In this document: in pieces, positions 1 to 7,894 of the stretch | How positions within the stretch are numbered: position 1 is the stretch's first letter | Layout: every line of letters starts with the position of its first letter | Made by a program: the position numbers and the translations under genes | The notes under the pieces: model-generated | Told to the model about the DNA's origin: nothing | Seen by the model: the letters and a program-made list of their open reading frames with translations, nothing else | Database searches by the model: none | Assembly (NCBI RefSeq): GCF_032883915.1 | Contig: NZ_CP120717.1 | Coordinates: 305,501-369,500 of the forward strand | Length of the DNA: 64,000 bases | DNA from: Endozoicomonas sp. 8E | Lineage (GTDB): Bacteria; Pseudomonadota; Gammaproteobacteria; Pseudomonadales; Endozoicomonadaceae | Reading direction: 5' to 3'

Positions 1-2
1 GC

Positions 3-776
3 AATCTGGAAGATTACCAGAGCCGACTGAGTGACTACCTGAGAAAAGCACAGGACTTCAAACAGTCAGACCTGGCCAACTACGTGACTCACCGCCGGAC
101 AATCATCGATTTGCTGGAAAAGTATATTGAGCGGTTGGATGACGACAAGTACGCTCGTGAGGATTTAATTCATCAGTTGATTATGCCAATGCGTATGGAT
201 TCTACGCAGACGCCGTTTGATGCCTGTAATCTCTGGCTGATTGATGAACGACTCGCGTTTCATGACTATCTGGCCTCGGACAAGCCTTTGAGTTCCATGC
301 CTGTTACCGGTGACATTTCTGGAAAAGAGCCAGACCTGTGTGCATTAAATGTCTGTAATAATCCTATTCTGGTGTCCGATAAAAAAGCCTTGCCGCTGGC
401 ATCCATTACTGTGGTCGAGATCAAACGGCCCATGCGAAACGATGCCAGAGAGGGAGAAGATAAAGATCCTATCGAGCAGGCTTTGAGCTATCTGGATCGT
501 ATTCGTGAAGGTCAGGCGAAAACGGCGGGTGGCAGGCTGATACCCAATTCACGGGATATACCAGGCTTTTGCTACGTCATCTGTGATTTAACGCCATCAG
601 TTGTGCAGCGTTGCCGAATCTTCGACCTCACGCCAACCCATGACCACATGGGGTATTTTGGATACAGTAAAAGTTACGGTGCCTTTATCGAAGTTATTTC
701 TTATAACCGGCTGGTACAGTCGGTGAAGGAAAGGAACAAAGCATTCTTCGACAAACTGGGCCTGCCATCCACTTAA
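3..776 (+). CDS. C-terminal part of a large protein with a PD-(D/E)XK-like domain (5' end outside window)
   Basis: The reading frame is open to the left edge, so this is the 3' end of a longer gene; the GTG at 84 is probably internal. About 257 residues are visible. A helical stretch (LEKYIERLDDDKYAREDLIHQL) is followed by a conserved-looking segment NLWLIDERLAFHDYL, then EPD about 35 residues later and VVEIKRP about 30 residues after that. The spaced D and E-x-K resemble the active site of PD-(D/E)XK nuclease folds. From memory, similar C-termini occur on large GHKL-ATPase proteins of unknown or defence function, but the ATPase part would lie outside the window. The function is unproven and the nuclease call is inference from a short motif. 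Confidence 0.55.
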   Translation, partial: NLEDYQSRLSDYLRKAQDFKQSDLANYVTHRRTIIDLLEKYIERLDDDKYAREDLIHQLIMPMRMDSTQTPFDACNLWLIDERLAFHDYLASDKPLSSMPVTGDISGKEPDLCALNVCNNPILVSDKKALPLASITVVEIKRPMRNDAREGEDKDPIEQALSYLDRIREGQAKTAGGRLIPNSRDIPGFCYVICDLTPSVVQRCRIFDLTPTHDHMGYFGYSKSYGAFIEVISYNRLVQSVKERNKAFFDKLGLPST

Positions 777-1097
777 CCTTGCGCCTTTTCTATTCCGTCA
801 AAGTGCGGGAACTGATCAGTGGCCTGCACGGCATTGTGATAACGGACAAAGGCCTTGAAGGTGGCGCTGACCACGGTCGTGAGGGCTAAGCGAAATAACC
901 GGAGCCTGGTTGCCAGGTTCGGGACATTCTCAAAGAGGTTCTTTAACCTGAGGATCGGCTGTTGATGGGTGATGCCCTGGTCAATGCCGGGCGAGACATC
1001 GGCCTGACGGACGAGGAGGTTGATGCGCTGGAGTCTTGTTGGGATAAGACACCAGCGGAACCGGTGAAGTTACAACTCGTTCCAATGCTCTGAGGTC

Positions 1098-1123
1098 GTC
1101 ATTCCCGCGAAGGCGGGAATCCA
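1098..1123 (+). repeat. Palindromic intergenic repeat, copy 1
   Basis: GTCATTCCCGCGAAGGCGGG begins a 26-base element whose core ATTCCCGC-GAAG-GCGGGAAT (1101-1120) is a perfect 8-bp hairpin with a 4-base loop. This is the well-known dispersed GTCATTCCCGC type of bacterial palindrome. It lies just after the small open frame that ends at 1093. Confidence 0.75.
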
Positions 1124-1207
1124 GCGCCAACGATGGATATCTGCCTTCTCGGGGATGACAAGGCCAGGGGGGGCACCGGGTAGTACGGTTCTGGTGGTGA
1201 GTCAGTG

Positions 1208-1234
1208 TGGATTCCCGCCTTCGCGGGAATGACG
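1208..1234 (-). repeat. Palindromic intergenic repeat, copy 2 (inverted)
   Basis: The same element in opposite orientation, core ATTCCCGCCTTCGCGGGAAT at 1211-1230. With copy 1 it forms an inverted pair about 85 bases apart, the usual REP/BIME-like arrangement. Degenerate half-copies (GGAAATGACGAG, GGGAATGACGGG) follow to about 1280. Confidence 0.75.
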
Positions 1235-1473
1235 AGAATAAAGCCGGAAATGACGAGAATGATGCCGGGAATGACGGGAGTCAACTCGTTCCCAAGCCGG
1301 GACCCACATGGCCTGAAAGCACGGGAACCAGAGTTTTGCGACACGCTCTCAAAGCACGAGGTTTTACACTCATTCGATAAAACTACCAATTAAGCTCAGA
1401 AAACGCTTATTTTCTTGATCTATCACTTTCTCAATCTACCCTTACTCCCTACAAGTCAAAGCAAACCGATTGA

Positions 1474-2781
1474 ATGATGAACAACTCAATCTTTGCGGCA
1501 TTGTTTTTACTGCCGGTGTTGTTATCTGTCGTCTGTCAGGCTGAGTCGTCGACAAGACATTTTGTTGTCGATTTTCAACAGGACGATGCAGGTTCTCCGA
1601 TCCAGGGCTTTTCTGTAAAATGTGACTTTAATACTCTGTCGTATACCTCGACAGACATGGTCGACACAAACGGCTATGCGGGGTTAGATATTGAGTCCAT
1701 TTCGTGGCCATTGATTTACGCCACTCATCTGCTGGCGACTTACGAACCGATCTTGTCCATTCATGACACCCCTCTGAGCGGCAAACCCCTTTCATGGTTA
1801 CCTGCAGGTGCGTTTGTTGCTCTTGGCTGGCTTTTGAAAAACTATTGGAACTCCGATCCATCACTGCTTATCGCAATGGATCAACTGGAAGCCAGTCAGG
1901 ATGACCGGTTTGCAATCATCACCATGATGCTTCCCGGGAATGGCCAACAAAAAAATGACCAACAAAACCCACCATCAACATCATCCGGTCAGCAAGCCAC
2001 AGGTGGGGCAACCAGCACCCGGATTACAGGTTATGCCAGCGGCTCCCCGCCTGGTGGCTCTGACGGCGATGACAGAAACCCTGAATCACAACAGCATACT
2101 TTCGGTTACAATTGTCACTTTGGTTCCTGTCACGGTATTTGCAAACTCCGATCACCCAACCACCCCACAATGGCAACATTCGGAACAAGGTCTTATTCTC
2201 TCCCAGAAATTGCATACGAGGAACTCCTCCGGCAAGAACAACTGAGACCTGACATCCTGGCGAGGCCAGGGGCAGCCAGTAGATCTACCGCTGGAGATCC
2301 TGATCCCACCGGGCGATTTGTCTGTGATGTGCAGATGGAAACGTGGAATGGTGAGCGGGCGCCCTGCGGGATGAGCTGCAGCAATAGGGAGAGGCTGTCA
2401 GAACACAAAATGCGATACCACACTGCGCCACTGTTCTGTGATGTGGTAGTGGTCGGGGGAGATGGTGAGCAGCAATTATGCGGGCAAGTTCTTCATTTAC
2501 CACAGCAGGAGGATCACAACAGTAGATACCATGACGACGAAATGGACATTAGATGGTCGGATCCCAACAGAAGCCATCAGGTTCCCGGCTCAGTATTCTG
2601 TGATGTGGTCGTATACGTGAATGTTAACGAGGGTCGCTTAAATCGAATGACGCAGCAACTATGCGGGAGGATCTTCGAGAGTGAAGAAGGGCTGCTTCGT
2701 CACATAGGCAGACACCATCAGGGATTCCATCGCAGATGGAGAGATATAAGGCTACCGGCAGACCTCCGGTGGCGTTTTTAA
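1474..2781 (+). CDS. Exported protein with three long-loop C2H2 zinc-finger motifs
   Basis: A 435-residue protein of no family I can name. Residues 1-23 form a signal peptide (hydrophobic run then CQAES). Residues 28-155 match the convergent paralogue at 2842-3885 (RHFVV, IESISW, a run ending NYWN). A linker rich in Gln, Ser and Gly is followed by a C-x4-C-x3-C motif (C214, C219, C223). Three C-terminal units fit a C2H2 finger with a stretched first loop: C284/C298/H311/H316, C322/C336/H348/H353 and C376/C397/H410/H414. The spacings C-x11-12-H and H-x3-4-H are those of classical fingers; only the C-to-C loop is long (13-20). Exported C2H2 proteins are unusual in bacteria and a role at the host interface is inference. 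ATG at 1474 and 1477 are both possible starts. Confidence 0.7.
   Translation: MMNNSIFAALFLLPVLLSVVCQAESSTRHFVVDFQQDDAGSPIQGFSVKCDFNTLSYTSTDMVDTNGYAGLDIESISWPLIYATHLLATYEPILSIHDTPLSGKPLSWLPAGAFVALGWLLKNYWNSDPSLLIAMDQLEASQDDRFAIITMMLPGNGQQKNDQQNPPSTSSGQQATGGATSTRITGYASGSPPGGSDGDDRNPESQQHTFGYNCHFGSCHGICKLRSPNHPTMATFGTRSYSLPEIAYEELLRQEQLRPDILARPGAASRSTAGDPDPTGRFVCDVQMETWNGERAPCGMSCSNRERLSEHKMRYHTAPLFCDVVVVGGDGEQQLCGQVLHLPQQEDHNSRYHDDEMDIRWSDPNRSHQVPGSVFCDVVVYVNVNEGRLNRMTQQLCGRIFESEEGLLRHIGRHHQGFHRRWRDIRLPADLRWRF
2754..2779 (+). terminator. Possible terminator overlapping the end of the zinc-finger gene
   Basis: ACCGG (2754-2758) and CCGGT (2766-2770) can pair, with a T run at 2775-2779 inside the last codons. 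The stem is short, so this is weak. Confidence 0.3.
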
Positions 2782-2841
2782 CCCCATACCAGCGCCGCAC
2801 TTTTGCGACAGTCTCAAGAGTGAGCGGCAGTCTATTCTCGA

Positions 2842-3885
2842 TCAGCCTCCATGCTTTGTTGTGGCGCCATTATTGTTGTTCGGATTATCGGGCCTGCGCC
2901 TTTGATGTATTCTTTTATGCCATCTCAGGCCCCGAGCAGTCCTGAAGCCAAGTCCGCATGGCCACCGTCGACCATTGCAAATGGCCACTGTTACGTAACA
3001 GGTGTGTTGCCTGTGGTTTCTTCTTTTGTGATCCTTCAGGGCTGTATTACTCTGGCAGATTTGCCCGCATGCTCGCTGCCGACCACCCTCCCCGAACACT
3101 GTTAATTTACAGATGTGTTGCACGAGAGGGCTCTGTCGATCGAAGTCTTCATTGGGCCTTGAGCTTTGTTTCGGTCTTGCGCCTGATTGTCGGAATTTAC
3201 AAACGCCATTACAGTTATCTGCGAAACAATTTAAACCCAGGGTATGTTGGTGGTGTTCAGGGACTTCGTCACCGCCGTCAGAGTCAGAATGCTGGTGGCT
3301 GGTGATAGTGCCTCTGAACCCTGTGGTTGTTACTGAGGCTTGCCGGGTCGATGATTCCGATAGTTGGCCTTGTTGTTGGTTATCTCCGGAGCTGAGCGTC
3401 ATAGTGTTGATCACAAACGGATAATCCTGGCTCAACTCTTGTTGTCCAATCGGGTTGAACATCGGTGAGTCGGGGTTCCAATAGCTGCTTAAAAGCAAGC
3501 CGACAGTGATAAACGACTCTAAAGGTAGCCGTGAATAAGTTTTGGAGCTTTGGGTGTCATGGCTGGTCAGGATCAGTTCGTAAGCAACCAGCCACTGGGA
3601 GGCGTAAAGCAAATGCCACGAAATCGACTCAATAATGGTCGTTTTTAGCCCGAAAATGCCGGGTCCGAAGGGTGTGTCATTTGTTGGGGAATCCTGGTCT
3701 GAATGACCGTTATTGCTGGCAATGATTGAAGGGTTGTTCGGCAAAGTATGCAGGTCATGCTGTTTGATAGAAAAGCTTTTGTCTGGAAAACCTGCATCCT
3801 GTTCAAGCTCGATGACAAAGTGTCTTATTGACGCCTGGCAGGCGATAGACAGTAACAGCAGAGCTGCAAAGAGTGGGCGTTTCAC
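2842..3885 (-). CDS. Exported protein with two long-loop C2H2 zinc-finger motifs (paralogue of 1474-2781)
   Basis: 347 residues from a GTG start. Residues 1-18 form a signal peptide (MKRPLFAALLLLSIACQAS). The N-terminal half follows the neighbour in the same order: RHFVIE, IESISWHLLYAS, a run ending SYWN, and then C220/C225/C229 in GLNCFADNCNGVCK. Two C-terminal fingers fit C259/C273/H286/H291 and C296/C310/H323/H327, both C-x13-C-x12-H. A basic HKRIHQRRRP segment and an Asn-rich tail follow. The genes converge with 60 bases between stops, so they form an inverted duplication that has diverged, with one finger fewer here. No ribosome-binding site is obvious. Function unknown; nucleic-acid or protein binding in a host cell is speculation. 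Confidence 0.7.
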   Translation of the reverse strand: MKRPLFAALLLLSIACQASIRHFVIELEQDAGFPDKSFSIKQHDLHTLPNNPSIIASNNGHSDQDSPTNDTPFGPGIFGLKTTIIESISWHLLYASQWLVAYELILTSHDTQSSKTYSRLPLESFITVGLLLSSYWNPDSPMFNPIGQQELSQDYPFVINTMTLSSGDNQQQGQLSESSTRQASVTTTGFRGTITSHQHSDSDGGDEVPEHHQHTLGLNCFADNCNGVCKFRQSGARPKQSSRPNEDFDRQSPLVQHICKLTVFGEGGRQRACGQICQSNTALKDHKRRNHRQHTCYVTVAICNGRRWPCGLGFRTARGLRWHKRIHQRRRPDNPNNNNGATTKHGG

Positions 3886-4186
3886 TTTATTGTTACGTCC
3901 TGGGTTACCGTTGAGAGAGTGTAAACCATGGTAATAAGCGTGCTTTCTGGCAAGGAGATTCTGTTAAAAACTCATAGAAGTACTTATCGTTTTTTGTGCC
4001 CCAAGAGTGTGATCACGAGCCACTCGATGGGCAGATGGATGACTTCGGTCACTTATTTAGACGATTGTTGTCTTTTGCTAGCCCCGGAGCGCCTGGCAAA
4101 ACATATCACCCTCAACAAAGAGAGTGTTGCCAGGAGCCTGGTAACGAGTTGTTGGAGTTTTACGATACCCTCGATTGGGCGAGGGT
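3886..4186. other. Spacer upstream of the second zinc-finger gene
   Basis: Holds the promoter region of the gene at 2842-3885 and the downstream region of the phosphorylase gene. Small frames run through it on the plus strand, including a 73-codon frame starting at 3996 (MPQECDHEPL) that runs into the antisense of the phosphorylase 3' end, but none has supporting evidence. I see no clear terminator or operator. Confidence 0.4.
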
Positions 4187-5902
4187 TTACGGCGTTTTTG
4201 CTAACCACAATACCTGATAGGGTTTGAGTTGAAGGTCCTGTATGACCCCGTTGCCCAGTAAATCGAACCAGCCGACATAGTCTGGCTGGTTCAACGTTTG
4301 ATGAGCCGATGTCAGGTTGTGTATAGCCACCAGTTTCCGGCGGCCACAGGGAGATGTACGCAAGAATGCAAAAATCCCGGGCGCCATATCCAGAATGGTT
4401 TGGGAGGCATTGGGATGAAAGCAGGGCTCCTGTTTGCGAACTCTGATGTGATTCAGCAACGAATGGAAAACCAGCGACCGAGTCGAAGCCGGGTTTTCCA
4501 GCTCAGGCAATAATTCTTCCAGTAACCACTTGCGGCGATTGATCGAGCGGGTTCTGCCACTACTCTCGACTCCTGCCAAATCATTATGTGTGGCAAACAA
4601 GCTGTGTATGTAAAAAGCAGGTATTCCGCGCATCCCCAGCATGATGAGCTGGGAGCAGAGGAATCGCTGCACTTGCCATTGGTCCTCGCCCCTTCTTGTC
4701 CCTTTCATGGCATCAAACAGGGCAATATTGATCTCATAAGGTGACTCAGTGTTGTCCGAAAGGGTGCGCATGCTGACGAACCCCCCAAAACGGTGCATGC
4801 TGTCGATCAGCTCCGAAACTTCATTTTCCGGGATCACTCCTGCCAACGGGCGCAGGCCCACGCCATCATGAGAGGCAGTAAAGTTCAGAACGGTACAACT
4901 CTCGGGGTAATCGGGCAGGTTACGGGCCCATTGCACAAGGTATTTTTCTGTGCCCCGATTGAGTGCATGCAGTATCAGAGGCGGCAGGGCAAATTGATAA
5001 ACCATGTGGGCCTCATCCTGGTCCCCGAAATAACTGATGTTCTCCTCATGGGGGACATTGGTTTCGGTCAGCAGTGTGCTGCCAGGGCAGGCTCTCTCCA
5101 TAATCAGGCGGAACAGTTTCACGATGGCATGGGTCTCGGGCAGGTTTATGCAGTGAGTGCCAGGTTTCTTCCAGAGAAAAGCGACGGCATCCAGCCTGAT
5201 TACCATGGTGCCGCGGGCCAGATAAAAGAGCAGGACATCTACCATCTGAATCAGCACATCGGGGTTTTTAAAGTTCAGATCCATCTGATCTTCACTGAAG
5301 GTGGCCCAGACGTGTTTCAGCCCTCGCCTTGTATGAATAGGCACCAGCAGGGGGGAGTTTCTTGGGCGGGTCACTTCACTGAGATCAGTCTCCGGGTCTT
5401 CTTCAATAAAGTAATCCCGGCCGGGCTGGTGGCCACTGACAAAGTCGGCAAACCAGAGACTTTCCCGGGATACATGGTTAATCACCAGATCCGACATAAG
5501 CTGATAGTCAGAGGCGATGGCTTCTATATCCTGCCAGCTTCCCAGCTGTTCGTTGACCGACAGGTAATCAATCACAGAAAAGCCATCATCCGAGCTATAG
5601 GGAAAGTAGGGAAGAATGTGAAGGGTACTGATAACCTCGTTCAGATAGCCATCAAGAAAACACTTCAAGACCTGAAGAGGGGGTTGTTCGCTGTTGTCAT
5701 GGAGGGTATCGCCATAGGTAATCAGAAAAATATCTTTCTCTGACCAGCCAGCAACTGTTTTGGGAGGATTTTCATGGAGATGATACTGAACTCTACGGAC
5801 AATTCTGGCCGCTATCTCGCCCGCTTCCTGTCCATAAGGGAGAATCAGAAGCTGAGTCATGGCCTGATGAAAAGCATGGAAGGCTTTAGGATAACTTTGC
5901 AC
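4187..5902 (-). CDS. GH13_18 phosphorylase, probably glucosylglycerate phosphorylase
   Basis: A 571-residue GH13 enzyme of the sucrose-phosphorylase-like subfamily. Catalytic residues are visible: nucleophile D238 in VIRLDAVAFLWKK, acid/base E280 in LLTETNVPHEEN and transition-state Asp D346 in FTASHDGVGLRPL. The HILPYFPYSSDDGFSVIDY segment near residue 95 is typical of GH13_18. The subfamily includes sucrose, glucosylglycerol and glucosylglycerate phosphorylases, which release glucose-1-phosphate with phosphate as attacking group. The divergent genes for GalU, an MPGP-type phosphatase and a GT81 synthase point to glucosylglycerate as substrate, acting in the cytoplasm. There is no signal peptide. 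Sucrose cannot be excluded from sequence alone. Confidence 0.85.
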   Translation of the reverse strand: MQSYPKAFHAFHQAMTQLLILPYGQEAGEIAARIVRRVQYHLHENPPKTVAGWSEKDIFLITYGDTLHDNSEQPPLQVLKCFLDGYLNEVISTLHILPYFPYSSDDGFSVIDYLSVNEQLGSWQDIEAIASDYQLMSDLVINHVSRESLWFADFVSGHQPGRDYFIEEDPETDLSEVTRPRNSPLLVPIHTRRGLKHVWATFSEDQMDLNFKNPDVLIQMVDVLLFYLARGTMVIRLDAVAFLWKKPGTHCINLPETHAIVKLFRLIMERACPGSTLLTETNVPHEENISYFGDQDEAHMVYQFALPPLILHALNRGTEKYLVQWARNLPDYPESCTVLNFTASHDGVGLRPLAGVIPENEVSELIDSMHRFGGFVSMRTLSDNTESPYEINIALFDAMKGTRRGEDQWQVQRFLCSQLIMLGMRGIPAFYIHSLFATHNDLAGVESSGRTRSINRRKWLLEELLPELENPASTRSLVFHSLLNHIRVRKQEPCFHPNASQTILDMAPGIFAFLRTSPCGRRKLVAIHNLTSAHQTLNQPDYVGWFDLLGNGVIQDLQLKPYQVLWLAKTP

Positions 5903-6106
5903 GATACATCTTCCCCTTTGGCAATGTTTTTTTAGTACTTTTCCTTCTTCGCAGCAGGAGTCATGCCACTCCCGTATTTATAAAACCTTCAATCATTGTA
6001 AATGATGTTGACCCCGGCGGGTGGTTTTCTGAATTGGCACGACTTCTGCTTATAGCCTGATGAGGTACGATGAGATGCAAAACTTCTCAATAAGACGAGT
6101 AATAAT

Positions 6107-6937
6107 ATGATTAAAAAGTGTCTGTTTCCTGTTGCGGGGTATGGAACCCGCTTTCTACCTGCCACCAAATCCATGCCCAAGGAGATGCTGCCTATTGTTG
6201 ATAAACCCCTGATTCAATATGGCGTGGAAGAAGCCATGCTGGCAGGTTTGACTGACCTGGGGTTTGTCAATGGCAGAAACAAACGGGCGATTCCGGATCA
6301 TTTTGATATCAACTATGAACTGGAAGCGGAAATCGCCGGCAGTGGCAAAGAAGAAAAATTGTCGACCATTCGTGAAGTGATGGCGGCCTGTACTTTTTCC
6401 TATACTCGTCAGAACCAGATGCAGGGGCTGGGACATGCTATTCTCTGCGGAAGAACCCTGATGGGCGATCAGCCTTTTGGTGTGGTGCTGGCCGATGATC
6501 TCTGTATTAACGACAGTGGTCCGTTGGTTATGTCGCAGTTGGTCAGTCTCTACAAACAGTTTCGCTGTACCATTGTGGCTGTTCAGGAGGTGCCCGAATC
6601 CGAAGTTGATAAATACGGTGTGATTGCGGGTGAAGCCCTGAGTGATAACCTGATCCGTGTGACCGATATGGTGGAAAAACCAGCCCCCTCAGAAGCGCCC
6701 AGTAATCTGGCAGTGATTGGACGTTATGTCCTGACACCGGATATTTTCGACATCATTGAGAACACTGAACCCGGAATAAACGGAGAAGTGCAGCTGACCG
6801 ACGCCATTCTGACTCAGGCCAGACAAGGCTGTGTCATTGCCTGCAAGTTTGAAGGTGAGCGCTTTGACTGTGGCAGTGTCAGTGGTTTTGTCGAGGCCAC
6901 CAATACCATCTACCAAAAACGTCTGGACAGAGTTTGA
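6107..6937 (+). CDS. galU: UTP-glucose-1-phosphate uridylyltransferase
   Basis: 276 residues with the nucleotidyltransferase signature PVAGYGTRFLPATKSMPKEM at residues 8-27, the VLADDL metal-binding motif and VEKPAP, all diagnostic of GalU. It makes UDP-glucose from UTP and glucose-1-phosphate. Length is close to the family norm (about 280-300). It diverges from the phosphorylase gene with about 200 bases between them and leads a run with the phosphatase and the GT81 synthase. It could recycle the glucose-1-phosphate freed by the phosphorylase and supply sugar donor for the synthase. This may be a pathway-dedicated copy; whether another galU exists elsewhere cannot be seen. Confidence 0.93.
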   Translation: MIKKCLFPVAGYGTRFLPATKSMPKEMLPIVDKPLIQYGVEEAMLAGLTDLGFVNGRNKRAIPDHFDINYELEAEIAGSGKEEKLSTIREVMAACTFSYTRQNQMQGLGHAILCGRTLMGDQPFGVVLADDLCINDSGPLVMSQLVSLYKQFRCTIVAVQEVPESEVDKYGVIAGEALSDNLIRVTDMVEKPAPSEAPSNLAVIGRYVLTPDIFDIIENTEPGINGEVQLTDAILTQARQGCVIACKFEGERFDCGSVSGFVEATNTIYQKRLDRV

Positions 6938-6941
6938 GTCG

Positions 6942-7835
6942 ATGTTCAACAGCAAAAAGGCGATGGCGAAGCTGGTCATATTTTCCGACCTTGACGGCAC
7001 CCTGCTGGATCATGACAGCTACAGCTGGGTGGCGGCAAAACCCGCTTTGGACCGGTTGAGAGAGCAAAATATTCCGGTTGTTTTCAATACCAGCAAAACC
7101 CTCAGTGAGGTGCTGTCTCTGCAACTGGAGATGGCTCTGGATCATCCATTTATTACCGAAAACGGAATGATTACCACCATCCCTGCTCACTACTTTCAGT
7201 CGTCTGATACTGACAAGAATACCCATTACTTCCATGGTCAACCCTATAAGGCGATACGCAGGGTACTGAAACAGTTTCGCGAGCAGTATGGCTTCCGGTT
7301 CAGAGGGTTTGGTGATTGCTCTCATAGTGAAATAGCCGATCTCTCGGGGCTCGATCTGGAGGAGGCTAAACTGGCAGCAGACCGAAAAGCCAGTGAACCT
7401 CTGATCTGGGAAGACAGTGATAAGGCATTGGAGCAGTTTGAAAAGCAGCTTTCTGAAGAAGGATTACAACTGACACGGGGTGGGCGTTTCTATCACGTAT
7501 CCGGCAAGGGGGATAAAGGTTCGGCGGCGAAGAAGCTGTTCAAACACTACCTGAAAAACTTTCCGGAGTGGACGTGGATATCTATGGGTCTGGGCGACAG
7601 TTTCAACGATCTGCCCATGCTGGAAGTAGTGGATATTCCTGTTCTTGTGCGTTCTGAAAAAAGTAAGCAGCCCATTACAGAACATCTGTCTAATATTAAG
7701 TACACAAAGTCAGTCGGGCCTGAAGGTTGGAATGAAGCGGTATTGGAAGTTCTTGATTCTATTCAGGAAGGTCATGAGCCAGTACGCTCTCCACAAGACA
7801 GCGTTATAAAAGACTGCTCTTTACAAGACGGGTGA
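6942..7835 (+). CDS. HAD-IIB phosphatase of the mannosyl/glucosyl-3-phosphoglycerate phosphatase type
   Basis: I start the gene at ATG 6942, four bases after the galU stop, giving 297 residues; the frame is open further upstream inside galU, and ATG 6963 is an alternative. HAD motif I is FSDLDGTLLDHDSY near the N-terminus, motif II is VVFNTSKTL, and the acidic motif IV is GLGDSFNDLPML near residue 220. The SKT and GLGDSFND forms are those of the MPGP family, which dephosphorylates mannosyl- or glucosyl-3-phosphoglycerate. With a GpgS-type synthase immediately downstream, the expected product is glucosylglycerate, a compatible solute. Substrate preference is inferred from context. Confidence 0.85.
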   Translation: MFNSKKAMAKLVIFSDLDGTLLDHDSYSWVAAKPALDRLREQNIPVVFNTSKTLSEVLSLQLEMALDHPFITENGMITTIPAHYFQSSDTDKNTHYFHGQPYKAIRRVLKQFREQYGFRFRGFGDCSHSEIADLSGLDLEEAKLAADRKASEPLIWEDSDKALEQFEKQLSEEGLQLTRGGRFYHVSGKGDKGSAAKKLFKHYLKNFPEWTWISMGLGDSFNDLPMLEVVDIPVLVRSEKSKQPITEHLSNIKYTKSVGPEGWNEAVLEVLDSIQEGHEPVRSPQDSVIKDCSLQDG

Positions 7836-7894
7836 GCTGAACTGCAGAGTGTGATCAAGGCATAAAACGCTAACGAGAAGAAGAGAAAGTATTT

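Larger units (their letters stand above)
777..1473. other. Spacer of about 700 bases with gene debris and repeats
   Basis: No convincing intact gene is present. A 42-codon frame from ATG 965 to TGA 1093 (begins MGDALVNAGRDIGL, ends KLQLVPML) reads like the tail of a real protein, and an open stretch near 780-890 ends HGREG-stop. Both look like remnants of decayed genes, but I do not recognise the families. The right half holds two inverted copies of a palindromic repeat and an imperfect run of GCCGG(A/G)AATGACG(A/G)(G/A) units near 1231-1280. Frames across this part on both strands are made of the repeat and are not genes. Confidence 0.5.

Noticed and set aside
1099-1393. Small genes on both strands (96 and 62 codons)
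   Set aside because: Both are made from the palindromic repeat and its degenerate copies.
3996-4217. 73-codon plus-strand frame
   Set aside because: Composition is protein-like, but it runs into the antisense of the phosphorylase gene and has no clear start signal; left as spacer.
4793-5743. 316-codon open frame on the plus strand
   Set aside because: Lies wholly antisense to the GH13_18 gene, which has all catalytic motifs; low-complexity shadow frame.
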